A DNA stretch of 64,000 bases from Paractinoplanes ovalisporus (GCF_016834655.1 NZ_JAENHP010000013.1:231459-295458), one strand, 5' to 3'. Shown: positions 50,818 through 61,434, counted from the first letter of the stretch. Made by a program: numbers and translations. The notes: a model not told the origin generated them from the letters alone.

Positions 50818-52398
50818 ATGACGACGGACGGCAGACCTGTGCCACTTCTGCGTGGGTACGGCTGGTGGATCCTTCTGGTGACCGTTGTGATCACGGCCGG
50901 GGCCTTTGCCGTGAGCCTCCTCGAAAAGCCCGATCACCGATCGGTCGCGACCGCCGTCGCCAGCCCCCGCCTGAAGCCCGACGTCCCGGCGGTGGCCGCC
51001 AACCCCGGCACCGAACGCGAGATCGCCCGCTCGACGACGGTGCTGCAGACGGTCGCCAAAGGGCTGGGCATCAGCGAGGAGCAGCTGTCCCGCGGCCTGA
51101 CCGTCGAACCGGCCGACGACGGCGGGGTCGCGGTCGTCTTCACCTACACCGACCGCAACGCCACGACCGCCCAGCAGCGCGCCCAGGCCGTCGCCGCGGA
51201 ATATGTGCGCTACCGCAACTCGAGCATCACGCAATACGGCATCGCCGCCTCGCTGGTCTCGCCGGCAAGCCGGGCCGAGGAGCAGCGCCGGCCGCTCTGG
51301 GTCTATCTGGTCCCCGGCGCGGCCCTGGGCCTGCTGCTCGGCCTGCTCTCGGCAGTGGTGCTGGCCCGGCGCCGCGACCGGATCCGGGGACGCGCCGACT
51401 TCGAGCGCGCGACCGGCGTGCCGGTGCTGGCCACGATCCCCCGCGCCCGCCGCTCGCGCGGTCCGGGCGCCCCGCTTCCGGTGCTGCTTCGCTCCCCCGA
51501 TTCGGCCGACGCCGAGTCCTACCGTTTCCTGCGGGCCCGGCTCGACCCGCGTCTCGAGGGCCCGTCGACGGTGCTGGTCGCGGGCGGCCGCGATGGCGAG
51601 GGCCGCAGCACCGTCGCGGCCAACCTGGCCGTCGCGCTGGCCCAGGCCGGCCGCCGGGTGGCGCTGATCGACACCGACGTCCGCAACCCGGCGCTGCACC
51701 TGATGTTCGACCTGTCCCGCGACCGCGGGCTGACCAACGTGCTGGCCGGGGAGCATTCGCTGGCCGAGACGCTGGCCGCCGGGGCGATCGTGAACCTGCG
51801 CGTGCTGGCCGCCGGGGCCGAGCGTGAGGGCGACCCCGACCTGCTCGCGGCGGGCGGGCTGACCGGCCTGCTGCACGAGCTGAAGACCCAGGTCGACGTG
51901 GTGGTGCTCGACTCCCCGGCGGTGCTCAGCGTGGCCGACGCGCTCGGCCTGGCCGCCCACAGCGACCACGTGCTGCTGGTCACCGACTATCGCCGCGGCA
52001 CCCGGGCCGCCGCCGTCCGGGCCGCCGGCGAGCTCGAACAGGTCGCGCCGGGCCGGGTCGCGGCCGTGCTGATCGGGGTGCCCGAGCGCGACGGCGGTCT
52101 GATCCCCCGCACCCGTTCGGGTCGGGCGCCCGCTCCGGCCGCGCTCGCCGCTCCCCCGGTCGACCGGTTCGCCCTGCTCGAGGGGCCGGCCGACCCGCCG
52201 CCTCCGCCGCACCCGGAGCCCGAGAAACCGGCTGCGCCCAAGCCCAAGCAGCCCCGGCCGGCCCGGGCCAAGGCGGCGATCCCGAAGCCCCGCGTCTACA
52301 CGTCGGCCGCGAAGGCCGAGGCCGAAGCCCGCGTGCAGGCCAAGGCGGCGGCCGAGGCCACCCCGGAGGAGAAGGAGGGGGCGCCGGCCGAGAAGTAG
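50818..52398 (+). CDS. Wzz/BY-kinase-like membrane protein with deviant P-loop ATPase domain
   Basis: A 526-residue protein with the layout of polysaccharide co-polymerase/tyrosine autokinases: an N-terminal helix (WWILLVTVVITAGAFAVSLL), an extracellular part, a second helix (VYLVPGAALGLLLGLLSAVVL) and a cytoplasmic ParA/MinD-like ATPase. The P-loop reads GGRDGEGRST, with Arg263 where the catalytic Lys is expected; Walker A' VALIDTDVRNP and Walker B VVVLDSPAVL are present. The C-terminal tail is Pro/Ala/Lys-rich (PPPHPEPEKPAAPKPKQP) instead of the Tyr cluster of BY-kinases. It may be a non-kinase chain-length regulator. Confidence 0.8.
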   Translation: MTTDGRPVPLLRGYGWWILLVTVVITAGAFAVSLLEKPDHRSVATAVASPRLKPDVPAVAANPGTEREIARSTTVLQTVAKGLGISEEQLSRGLTVEPADDGGVAVVFTYTDRNATTAQQRAQAVAAEYVRYRNSSITQYGIAASLVSPASRAEEQRRPLWVYLVPGAALGLLLGLLSAVVLARRRDRIRGRADFERATGVPVLATIPRARRSRGPGAPLPVLLRSPDSADAESYRFLRARLDPRLEGPSTVLVAGGRDGEGRSTVAANLAVALAQAGRRVALIDTDVRNPALHLMFDLSRDRGLTNVLAGEHSLAETLAAGAIVNLRVLAAGAEREGDPDLLAAGGLTGLLHELKTQVDVVVLDSPAVLSVADALGLAAHSDHVLLVTDYRRGTRAAAVRAAGELEQVAPGRVAAVLIGVPERDGGLIPRTRSGRAPAPAALAAPPVDRFALLEGPADPPPPPHPEPEKPAAPKPKQPRPARAKAAIPKPRVYTSAAKAEAEARVQAKAAAEATPEEKEGAPAEK

Positions 52399-52427
52399 CC
52401 CCACTGGTCAGCTCCGGAACCGACGGG

Positions 52428-52447
52428 TTAGGTTAGGCATGCCTTAA
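52428..52447. promoter_or_regulatory. DtxR/IdeR iron box
   Basis: TTAGGTTAGGCATGCCTTAA fits the DtxR/IdeR consensus TTAGGTTAG-C-CTAACCTAA closely on the left arm and less well on the right. It lies 28 bases before the siderophore-interacting protein gene and implies iron-dependent repression. Confidence 0.8.
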
Positions 52448-52475
52448 GTTCCGGAAGTTGCTCAGGAGGCCTCTC

Positions 52476-53399
52476 GTGACCCAGACCGTCGACCCGGCCA
52501 CCAGCACGGTGCCGTGGCGGTTCTTCGCCACCGAGGTGCGTGCGGTGCGGCGGCTCAGCCCCCACTTCGTGCGCGTGACCTTCACCGGCGACGACCTCGA
52601 CTGCTTCGCCGACAACGGCTTCGACCAGCGGATCAAGCTGATCCCGCCGCTGCCCGGCTCGGGCCTGGCCCACCTGCCGACCGGCGAGGACTGGTACACC
52701 GAGTGGCGTGAGCTGCCCGAGGAGAGGCGCAACCCGATCCGGACGTACACGGTCCGCGCCGTGCGGCCCGAGCTGCGCGAGGTCGACGTCGACATGGTGC
52801 TGCACGGCATCGAGGGCCCCGCGTCGAAGTTCGCGGCCGAGGCCGGTCCGGGCACCCCGGCCTACCTGATGGGCCCGAACGCCCGGTTCGACGGGCTGCA
52901 CGGCGGCATCGACTTCCACCCGCCCGCGCACGCCGAGTGCCTGCTGCTGGGCGGGGACGAGACCGCGGTGCCGGCCATCGCCTCGATCCTGGAGCGCCTG
53001 CCGGCCGACGCCCGCGGTGAGGCGTTGCTCGAGGCGCCCTCGGCCGAGGACGCGCAGCAGCTGACGGCGCCCGAGGGCGTGCGGATCACCTGGCTGGCCC
53101 GCGACGGCGGTGTCCACGGCGACAAGCTCATTCCCGCCGTACGGGCGGCGACCCGCCGGATCTTCGGCGAGGAGCAGCTGGGCCCGGCCGTCGAGCTCGA
53201 GGACGTGGACGTCGACCACGACGTGCTCTGGGAGGTCCCCGAGGAGGTCGTGGACGTCAGCCGGTTCTACGCCTGGTTGGCCGGCGAGGTCGCGATGATC
53301 AAGAAGTTACGCCGCCACCTGGTCGCCGAGTGCGGCGTCGACCGCAAGCTGGTGGCCTTCATGGGCTACTGGCGCCTGGGCCGCGCCGAAGGCTCGTAG
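52476..53399 (+). CDS. Siderophore-interacting protein (ferric-siderophore reductase)
   Basis: A 307-residue NAD(P)H:flavin oxidoreductase of the ViuB family that releases iron from imported ferric siderophores. The FAD-binding part contains VRVTFTGDDLDCFADNGFDQ and NPIRTYTVRAV (the R-x-Y-T motif); the C-terminal SIP domain contains ECLLLGGDETAVPAIASILE. The GTG start has AGGAGG at good distance. The iron box directly upstream predicts induction under iron limitation. No siderophore synthesis gene is adjacent. Confidence 0.93.
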   Translation: MTQTVDPATSTVPWRFFATEVRAVRRLSPHFVRVTFTGDDLDCFADNGFDQRIKLIPPLPGSGLAHLPTGEDWYTEWRELPEERRNPIRTYTVRAVRPELREVDVDMVLHGIEGPASKFAAEAGPGTPAYLMGPNARFDGLHGGIDFHPPAHAECLLLGGDETAVPAIASILERLPADARGEALLEAPSAEDAQQLTAPEGVRITWLARDGGVHGDKLIPAVRAATRRIFGEEQLGPAVELEDVDVDHDVLWEVPEEVVDVSRFYAWLAGEVAMIKKLRRHLVAECGVDRKLVAFMGYWRLGRAEGS

Positions 53400-53472
53400 C
53401 CAGTCACTTATCCCGTTTTCCGCCGAATTCCTCCGGCAGGGTGGTCCGGTCGCCTAGCGTTTCAGGTGAGGC

Positions 53473-53509
53473 GCCCAGCCGTCTGAGGCTGGTGGGCTTT
53501 ACCGAGCCC
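53473..53509 (+). promoter_or_regulatory. Two overlapping hairpins in the leader of the receiver gene
   Basis: CCCAGCC (53474-53480) can pair with GGCTGG-T-GGG (53487-53496), and GGGCT (53494-53498) can pair with AGCCC (53505-53509). The two stems share bases 53494-53496, so they exclude each other. The region is about 20 bases before the start codon. No known riboswitch consensus fits. Confidence 0.4.
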
Positions 53510-53528
53510 GAGCCTGAGGGGAGAGGCG

Positions 53529-53945
53529 ATGTGGAACACCTCGGCGCCCCAGCAGGGTCCGGTCGTCCTGCTGGTGGAGGACGACGAGGACCTGCGCGAC
53601 ATGACGTCCCAGATGCTCGAGCTGCGCGGCTTCCAGGTTCTGGTCGCGACCGACGCGGTCAGCGCCATCACCAAGTGCCGGGTGCATGAGGGCAAGATCG
53701 ACGTGCTGCTGACCGACCTCGGGCTGCCCGGGGTCTCGGGCGGCGAGCTGGCCCGGTCGGCCCACGCCGTGCGACCCGGCATGGAGACCGTCTACGTCTC
53801 CGGCATGCCGCAGGAGATCGCGATCCGGCGGGGCATCATCAAGCGCGGCGCGCCCTTCATCGCCAAGCCGTTCACGGCCGACCAGCTGGCGGGCATGTTG
53901 CGCTCGGTTCTGGCCCAGCACAACAGCAACGCTCCTGCACCCTGA
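53529..53945 (+). CDS. Single-domain response regulator
   Basis: A 138-residue stand-alone receiver domain. The acidic pair lies in VVLLVEDDEDLRD, the phospho-acceptor Asp in LLTDLGLPGVSGG, the switch residue in VYVSGM, and the conserved Lys in PFIAKPF. There is no output domain, as in CheY-like or Spo0F-like phospho-relays. The nearest kinase in the window is the GAF-PAS protein at 61.7 kb, beyond the Tad genes. It precedes the pilin gene and could tune pilus activity, but this is an inference. Confidence 0.88.
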   Translation: MWNTSAPQQGPVVLLVEDDEDLRDMTSQMLELRGFQVLVATDAVSAITKCRVHEGKIDVLLTDLGLPGVSGGELARSAHAVRPGMETVYVSGMPQEIAIRRGIIKRGAPFIAKPFTADQLAGMLRSVLAQHNSNAPAP

Positions 53946-54041
53946 CTCTGCGTACATCCGGCTTAACTCTCAGCACTGGGTCCCGATACATATGGCACAG
54001 GCACGGAACACCGCGCCTGACCAAAACGGGGGGGAACCCAA

Positions 54042-54236
54042 ATGCTGCCGCTGCACTACGTCGCCGCTTACATCCAGGCCCGTCTGACCAAGAACGACGA
54101 CGAAGGCGCCACCGCCGTCGAGTACGGCCTGCTGGTCACGCTGATCGCCATCGCCCTGATCACCGGCGCGACGCTGTTCGGCAACAAGATCGGCGCCCTC
54201 TTCACCTCTGTGGGCAACAAGCTCGTCGCCCCCTGA
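54042..54236 (+). CDS. flp: Flp-type pilin
   Basis: A 64-residue type IVb pilin, the structural subunit of the Tad pilus. The leader ends in the Flp cleavage context DEGATAVEYGLLVTLIAIAL with the conserved Glu and Tyr at the expected positions after the cleavage site, and the hydrophobic helix continues ITGATLFG. The class III leader is longer than usual (MLPLHYVAAYIQARLTKNDD). A prepilin peptidase would be needed from elsewhere, since none lies in the window. Confidence 0.95.
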   Translation: MLPLHYVAAYIQARLTKNDDEGATAVEYGLLVTLIAIALITGATLFGNKIGALFTSVGNKLVAP

Positions 54237-54261
54237 CCCGAAAGGCCGGTGGCCACGAACC

Positions 54262-54711
54262 GTGTGCTCCGCCAGTCGTGCTCCTGAACGCTCCGGGCCG
54301 CGTGCCGTACGCCGGCCGGCCCGGGGCGACCGGGGTGCGGCCGCGGTGGAGACCGCGATCGTGCTGCCGGTGATCCTGCTGCTCGTCTTCGGGATCATCG
54401 ACTTCGGCCGGGCTCTGCAACAGCAGACCCAGTTGGCTGCCGCCGTGCGGGAAGGGGCCCGCGTCGGCGCGTTGAACGGAACTGCCGCCGCTGTTCAGAC
54501 CAAGGTTTCGGCCGTGGCGAACAGCGGCGGCACTCTCACGTACCCCACGCTCACCGTCTGCACCGGCGGCTCCGGACTGACCGACTCGACCGTCACCGCC
54601 CGGCAGACGTTCACGCCGCTGACCCCGGTCTTCGCGTTCATGCAGCTGTTCGGCGCGAGCGGGAACCTCGGCTCGGTCACCGCGACCGGGGTGATGTCAT
54701 GCACCGGATGA
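54262..54711 (+). CDS. tadE: TadE-like minor pseudopilin
   Basis: A 149-residue TadE-family protein: a basic start, then the typical GDRGAAAVETAIVLPVILLL and a second part FGIIDFGRALQQQTQLAAAVRE with the conserved Arg/Glu. It probably caps or primes the pilus. The stop overlaps the start of the next gene. The GTG start (CSASRAPERS) is a best guess; a later start cannot be ruled out. Confidence 0.85.
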   Translation: MCSASRAPERSGPRAVRRPARGDRGAAAVETAIVLPVILLLVFGIIDFGRALQQQTQLAAAVREGARVGALNGTAAAVQTKVSAVANSGGTLTYPTLTVCTGGSGLTDSTVTARQTFTPLTPVFAFMQLFGASGNLGSVTATGVMSCTG

Positions 54712-55940
54712 GCCTCGTGCGGCGGGTGTTGTCCGCCCTTCTGCGCGTCAATCGAAGAGAAGACTCGGAGCACGGCGCTGTCGCCGCGCTCCTTGCTGTG
54801 CTTCTGAGCACCGGCGTCTTCTTCGGGACGGGCGCCCTCGTCATCGACGTCACCCAGCTCTCCTACGAGCGCACCCAGCTGCAGACCGGCGCCGACGCCG
54901 CGTCGTGGGCCATCGCCATGCGCTGCATCAGAGACTCCACCACCTGCACCGTCGCCGCCCAGACCTCCGTCGCCCAGACGTACGCCGCGAAGAACACCAA
55001 ACGCGGCACGGCCGACGCGCAGGTCTGTTTCTCGTTCACCACCGGCTGCACCTGGAGCAGTCCCACCGCCTGCCCGGCCAACACCGTGACCGGCGGCAAG
55101 TATGTCGAGGTGCGCACCAGCACCAAGCTGGCCAACGGTTCCACCCTGCTGCCGCCCACCTTCGCCGGCTCCCTGGCGGGCACGACCTACAACGGCACCC
55201 GGGTCGGCGCCTGCGGACGGGTGGCGTGGGGACCGCCGGGCATCACCAAGGTGCTGGCCCTCGGCTTCTCGATGTGCGACTGGAAGCGCATGACCCAGAA
55301 CGGGTCGACCTTCTACGGTCCCCTCGATCCCCTGCTGAGCCAGCTCGGTCTCTATTCGGTGCTGGGCATGCCGGCCCCCAGTGCCACCACCGAGAGTGCC
55401 ATCCCGGCCGTGCTCCCGGCGGCCGTGCTCGGTCTGCCGCTGCCCTCGTGCACCTCGCCGGTCGACCTCACCGTTCCCCGGGGATGGGTCTGGCTCGCCA
55501 ACAACGACCTGTCCCCGCCCGACGCCAACTGTGAGATCAGCCTCAAGGTCGGTGACCTGCCGCGGTCGTTCGTGCTCTCCGGCCTCACCCAGGGCATCCC
55601 CTGCGCCGGACGGCTCCAGCAGCAGCTCACCAGCAAGCAGCCGGTGCTGGTGCCGATCTTCGACCAGATCGAGCAGACCCTGCTGTCGATCGCCCCGACC
55701 TACCGGATCGCCGGGTTCGCGCCGTTCGTCTTCACCGGCTACACGAGCCTGCTCGGCGGCCTGCTCAACGGCGTCGGCAGCCTGCTCAACGGCAGCGCGC
55801 CCGGGCTCCTGCAGAACGCGCTCTGCGGTCTGTCCCAGTGCATCCTCGGCTATTTCACCAAGACGCTGGTGCCCGTCGACAGCCCGAACTTCGGCACCGG
55901 TCCCGACTTCGGCGCCACGATCATCGGACGTACGGGATGA
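54699..55940 (+). CDS. TadG-like pilus-associated protein
   Basis: A 413-residue protein with the Flp/TadG-type N-terminus: EHGAVAALLAVLLSTGVFFG, then GALVIDVTQLSYERTQLQTG and ADAASWAIAMRC (the putative-Flp pilus-assembly TadG motif). The rest is a secreted, Cys-containing domain of unknown fold without a von Willebrand motif. It sits between TadE and CpaB homologues, which supports a minor pilin or anchor role. Confidence 0.8.
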   Translation: MHRMSLVRRVLSALLRVNRREDSEHGAVAALLAVLLSTGVFFGTGALVIDVTQLSYERTQLQTGADAASWAIAMRCIRDSTTCTVAAQTSVAQTYAAKNTKRGTADAQVCFSFTTGCTWSSPTACPANTVTGGKYVEVRTSTKLANGSTLLPPTFAGSLAGTTYNGTRVGACGRVAWGPPGITKVLALGFSMCDWKRMTQNGSTFYGPLDPLLSQLGLYSVLGMPAPSATTESAIPAVLPAAVLGLPLPSCTSPVDLTVPRGWVWLANNDLSPPDANCEISLKVGDLPRSFVLSGLTQGIPCAGRLQQQLTSKQPVLVPIFDQIEQTLLSIAPTYRIAGFAPFVFTGYTSLLGGLLNGVGSLLNGSAPGLLQNALCGLSQCILGYFTKTLVPVDSPNFGTGPDFGATIIGRTG

Positions 55941-56011
55941 ATCGGGCGCACGGCATGACGCGGCGCGGCCTTCGGACGTACGGGATCTCTGGCTCGGAGA
56001 GGAGGTAGGAG

Positions 56012-56812
56012 ATGCGCAGGCGCATCGTGATGCTGGGCTTCGCCGCCATGCTGGCGCTCCTGAGCGCGGTGGCGGTCGTGGCTTACGCGCGCACCGCCGA
56101 CCGCCGCGCGGTCGAGGGCAAGAAGGGCACGTGGGTGCTGCTCGCCACCGCCACCATCCCGAGCGGCACCACCGCCGCCCAGATCCGGTCCAAACGCCTC
56201 GTGCGTCAGGTGCTGATGCCCGCCGAGACCGTGCCGTCGGGTGCGCTGACCAAGCTCGACTCCGCGATGGACGGCAAGAAGCTCAACGCCGAACTGCTGC
56301 CCGACCAGATGCTGCTGAGCCGCCAGTTCGAGGCGGCGTCGCGGCCGACGGCCAGCCCCACCCCGACGTTCAAGGTGCCGGCCGACATGCTCGCGGTCAG
56401 CGTCGAGCTCAGCATCGCCCCGCAGGTGGCCGGCAACATCAAACGCGGCGACAAGGTCACCGTGTTCGTCACCGTGCCCCGCACCGAGACCGCGAACAAC
56501 CCGCAGAAGACCTGGGTCGTCCTGCCCCGGGCGTCCGTGATCAGCGTCGGTGAGAGCGCGCTGCCCACCCAGGCGCCCATTGTCGTCTCGCCCAGCGGCG
56601 CCGCCGCCCTGATGCCGACCGTGATGCCGAGCCCGACCAACACCAGCGAGGAGAAGCTGGACCGGTACGTGGTCACGCTGGCGGTCACCCCCGGCCAGGC
56701 CGAGGAACTGATCAACGGCTACAACCGCGGCAACCTGCACCTGGGCCTGCAGGGCGCCGGCGCGACGGTGACGGCCGCACCGACCGTCGTCGAGAGCGGG
56801 GCCGCCGGATGA
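56012..56812 (+). CDS. CpaB/RcpC-like pilus assembly protein
   Basis: A 266-residue protein with one N-terminal helix (IVMLGFAAMLALLSAVAVVAY) and a SAF-type beta-clip domain: LLATATIPSGTTAAQIRSKR, later VPADMLAVSVELSIAPQVAG and IKRGDKVTVFVTV. CpaB homologues help to guide the pilus through the envelope. A strong GGAGGTAGGAG precedes the ATG. The stop overlaps the next gene's start. Confidence 0.88.
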   Translation: MRRRIVMLGFAAMLALLSAVAVVAYARTADRRAVEGKKGTWVLLATATIPSGTTAAQIRSKRLVRQVLMPAETVPSGALTKLDSAMDGKKLNAELLPDQMLLSRQFEAASRPTASPTPTFKVPADMLAVSVELSIAPQVAGNIKRGDKVTVFVTVPRTETANNPQKTWVVLPRASVISVGESALPTQAPIVVSPSGAAALMPTVMPSPTNTSEEKLDRYVVTLAVTPGQAEELINGYNRGNLHLGLQGAGATVTAAPTVVESGAAG

Positions 56813-57986
56813 GTCTGTACGTCTATCTGGAACCGGACCGCGACATGCTGGCCGAACGCGGCCCCGAGTTCCAGTCGGTCGGCGGGTCCATCGTGCACAG
56901 CATGGCCGAGCTCGAGGCCCACCTGCCGCGCTATCCCGAGACGCTGCTGGTGTTGATGGGGGCGCAGGTCGACCTCGACGAGGCGCTGATGTTCACCGCC
57001 TACCAGCGCCTGCAACGCCCGCTCATCGGGGTGGTGCTCGTGCGCCGCAACCTGGAGCCGCGCGACGTGATCCGGTGCCTGCAGGCCGGCGTCCGGGACG
57101 TGGTCGAGGAGGCCGACTGGGACGGCATCCGTCAGGCCACCAGCCGCTCGGTCGACATCTCGAAGGCGCTCAGCACGACGATGCGCTCCGGCGCCGAGAT
57201 GGCCCCGCACGGCCGCATCGTCACCGTGTTCGCCGGCAAGGGCGGCTGCGGGCGCAGCTTCGTCGCGGTCAACCTGGCCGTCGCCCTGTGGGCCGGTGGG
57301 GCCCGACGGGTGCTGCTGGTCGACCTCGACCTGCAGTTCGGCGACGTGGCGATCATGCTTAAACTGCCGCCCGACCGCAGCATCGCGGGCGGCATCGCGA
57401 TGGCGGGCCGCCTCGACGAACCCGGTCTGCGTTCCATCGTCACCCCGTACCGGCCCGGCGTCGACGCCCTGCTCGCCCCGGGCAATCCGGCACAGGGGGA
57501 ACACGTACGAAGGGAACTGGTCCTCGAGGTCCTCGACGTGGCCCGCCCGCACTACGACTTCATCGTCATCGACACCCCGGCCATCGTCACCGATCAGGTG
57601 CTGGCCGCGCTCGACGTCTCCGACTGGTTCGTGCCGATCGTGACGCCCGACCTGCCGACCCTCAAGACCGTGCGCCTGACCGTGGAGATGTTCGACATGC
57701 TCGAATATCCGCGCGACCGCAGCCTGCTCGTCTTCAACCGCGCCAACACCCAGGTCGGTCTGACCACGGCCGACGTCGAGGAGGCGATCGGCATGCCGTT
57801 CGCGTCGCTGGTGCCCTCCAGCCGGGACGTTCCGATCTCGGTCAACCAGGGCGAACCCCTGCTGCTGACCGAGCCGCTGCACCCGGTCAGCCGGGCCATC
57901 CGGCAGCTCGCCGACCGTTGCGCCGGCACCGAGACCGAGCCGGAACGCAAACGCGGCTTCTTCGCCAAACGCAAGAAGGTGGCGCG

Positions 57987-57990
<4 letters not shown>
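56809..57990 (+). CDS. CpaE/TadZ-like pilus localisation ATPase with deviant P-loop
   Basis: A 393-residue protein: an atypical receiver-like N-domain (about 1-125), then a ParA/MinD ATPase. The P-loop is KGGCGRS (144-150): the signature Lys144 is present, but Lys149 of the usual G-K-S/T is replaced by Arg149. Walker A' VLLVDLDLQFGDVAIML and Walker B FIVIDTPAIV are normal. TadZ/CpaE proteins position the pilus at the pole or septum. The stop overlaps the start of the CpaF homologue (GTGA). Confidence 0.9.
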
Positions 57991-59392
<1,402 letters not shown>

Positions 59393-59396
<4 letters not shown>

Positions 59397-60358
59397 GCCT
59401 GGCACGCTGGGCCATCGCGCTGCCGTCCGCGGCGGCCGCGTTCCTGCTGTTCGCCGCGCTCATCGAACGCTTCTTCGGCCGCACCCCGATGCAGCGCCGC
59501 CTCACCACGCTCAAGCAGTACACAGTGGGCGAGCGGCAGGTGGCCGAGCCGCTGTTGCGCCGCCTGCAGCACATGGCGGGCGCGGTGGTCGACGGCTCCC
59601 CCGGCCTGGCCGCGCTGGCCGCCCGGTCCGGGCCCAAACTGGAGGCGGCCAACACCGGGCTGGTCCCGAGCGAATGGCTGGCCGTCCGCTTCCTGATCGC
59701 GGTGCTGGCCGCGCTGGCCGGCATGTTGCTGCTGCCGGCGCTGCTCGGCCTGCTGGCCGGTCTGCTGCTCGGCTTCCTGTTGCCGGCCGTGCTGCTCAAC
59801 GGCCAGATCGCCCGGCGGCGCAAACGGTTCGCGGACGAACTGCCGGCGATGCTGCAGCTCATCCTGAGCGCCCTGCGGTCCGGTTTCACCCTGCAGCAGT
59901 CGGTCGAAGCGGCGGTCCGCGACGACGAGGGGCCGGTCGCCGAGGAGTTCAGCCGGGCGCTGTCCGAGACCCGGATCAGCGGCGAGTTCGAAGATGCGCT
60001 GGGCCGGGCCGGCGAGCGGGTGGAGAGCAAAGAACTGGAATGGCTCGTGATGGCCCTGCGGCTGCAACGCGAGACCGGCGGCAGCCTGGCCGAGGTCATG
60101 CAGACCACGGCCGAGACCATGCGGGAACGGGCCTATCTGCGCCGACACGTGCGCACGCTGTCGGCCGAGGGGCGCATGTCGGCGTACGTGCTGATCGCCC
60201 TTCCGGTCTTCACCTCGTTCATGCTGTTCATGCTGCGCCGCGACTACATCATGCTGTTGTTCACCCAGCTCATCGGCAACGTGATGCTCGGGGTGGCGGT
60301 CCTGATGCTGGTGATCGGCTCGGTCTGGCTGCGCGCGATCACGAAGATCGAGGTCTAG
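59393..60358 (+). CDS. tadB: TadB pilus inner-membrane protein
   Basis: A 321-residue integral membrane protein of the type II secretion F superfamily. The GspF-like domain contains LQLILSALRSGFTLQQSVEAA and MALRLQRETGGSLAEVMQTT, with two C-terminal helices. It forms the membrane platform of the Tad pilus with TadC. It is separated from tadC by an about 160-base repeat array, unlike the tight overlaps before it. Confidence 0.93.
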
Positions 60359-60361
60359 GCC

Positions 60362-60505
60362 GTGACCGCCTCTTCTGCGCTCGCTGTGACCGCCCTTTCT
60401 GCGCTCGCGGTGACCGCCCTTTCCTCGCTCGCGGTGACCGCCCTTTCCTCGCTCGCGGTGACCGCCTTTTCCTCGCTCGCGGTGACTGCCTTTTCCGCGT
60501 TCTCC
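60362..60505 (+). repeat. 24-bp tandem array between tadB and tadC
   Basis: Six units of GTGACCGCCCTTTCCTCGCT plus CGCG start at 60362, 60386, 60410, 60434, 60458 and 60482. The first nine bases equal the real tadC start (GTGACCGCC at 60523). The array lies inside the operon. Confidence 0.95.
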
Positions 60506-60522
60506 GGTATGAGGTGCCGGCC

Positions 60523-61434
60523 GTGACCGCCCCGCTTCTGATCGCGGTGGCCACGCTGGCCGCGGTGCTCTCGGTCGCGTTCGTGGCGGCGGCGGCCACC
60601 ATCCCGCCCAGCCGCCGCCAGCGCATGCTGCGGATCCTGCATTCGTTCGACCGCAGCCGCAACGCGCCGCGGGCGGTCCAGCAGCCGCTCGGCGGACGGC
60701 TGCGACCGCCGGTGGTGTGGGCCATCCAGCGAGCCGGCAACCTGGTCACCCCCGCGCCCGTCCGCAACCGCATCTCCCGGCATCTCGACTACGCCGGCAA
60801 CCCGAAGGACTGGCCGCTCGACCGGGTGATCCGCGGGCGGATGGTCGGCGGGGTGGTGCTGGCCGTGTTCGGCTACGTCATCGGCCAGGGGGTCGCGCTG
60901 AAGTGGGCGTTGCCCGCGACGGCCCTCGGACTGCTGGCCGGGCTGCACATCCCCGACCTGCTCGTCTACAACGCCGGGACCAAACGCCAGCAGGAGATCA
61001 TGCTCAGCCTGCCCGACGTGCTGGACGCGATGGTGATCGGCGTCGAGTCGGGCCTCGGCCTGGACGCGGCGATGGCCCAGGTGGCGCAACTGCTGCGCGG
61101 ACCCATGCCCGACGAGATCAACCGCGTGCTCCAGGAGATGCGCCTCGGTGTGTCGCGCACGGCCGCGTTGCGGGCGTTGACCCGACGCACCACCGTACGG
61201 GATCTCAAAACCCTGACGACGGCGCTGGTGCAGGCCGGTGAGCTCGGCATCTCGATGGCCGGCATCCTGCGGGAGCACGCCGCCGACCAGCGGATCCGGC
61301 GCCGCCAGCGGGCCGAGGAGCAGGCCCAGAAGGTGACCGTGAAGCTGCTGTTCCCGGTTCTGTTCTGCCTCTTCCCGGTCATCTTCATCGTCGTCATGGG
61401 CCCAGCCGCAATCAAAATCATCGGCGGCTTCTGA
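60523..61434 (+). CDS. tadC: TadC pilus inner-membrane protein
   Basis: A 303-residue paralogue of TadB and its partner in the membrane platform. It starts with a hydrophobic helix (LLIAVATLAAVLSVAFVAAA), has a GspF-type domain (QQEIMLSLPDVLDAMVIGVE and later LRALTRRTTVRDLKTLTTAL) and two C-terminal helices ending VMGPAAIKIIGGF. The GTG at 60523 is chosen by homology of the first helix; identical GTGACCGCC copies in the preceding array could be decoys for the ribosome. Confidence 0.93.
   Translation: MTAPLLIAVATLAAVLSVAFVAAAATIPPSRRQRMLRILHSFDRSRNAPRAVQQPLGGRLRPPVVWAIQRAGNLVTPAPVRNRISRHLDYAGNPKDWPLDRVIRGRMVGGVVLAVFGYVIGQGVALKWALPATALGLLAGLHIPDLLVYNAGTKRQQEIMLSLPDVLDAMVIGVESGLGLDAAMAQVAQLLRGPMPDEINRVLQEMRLGVSRTAALRALTRRTTVRDLKTLTTALVQAGELGISMAGILREHAADQRIRRRQRAEEQAQKVTVKLLFPVLFCLFPVIFIVVMGPAAIKIIGGF

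Noticed and set aside
50704..52404. Extended GH42 protein of about 1,200 residues
   Set aside because: The extra part is antisense to the BY-kinase-like gene and the GH42 family start MPIFYGGDYN is clear at 50703.
53461..53528. Cyclic-di-GMP (GEMM) riboswitch
   Set aside because: Hairpins are present, but the conserved GGACGCAAAGC-type core and GNRA loop are missing.
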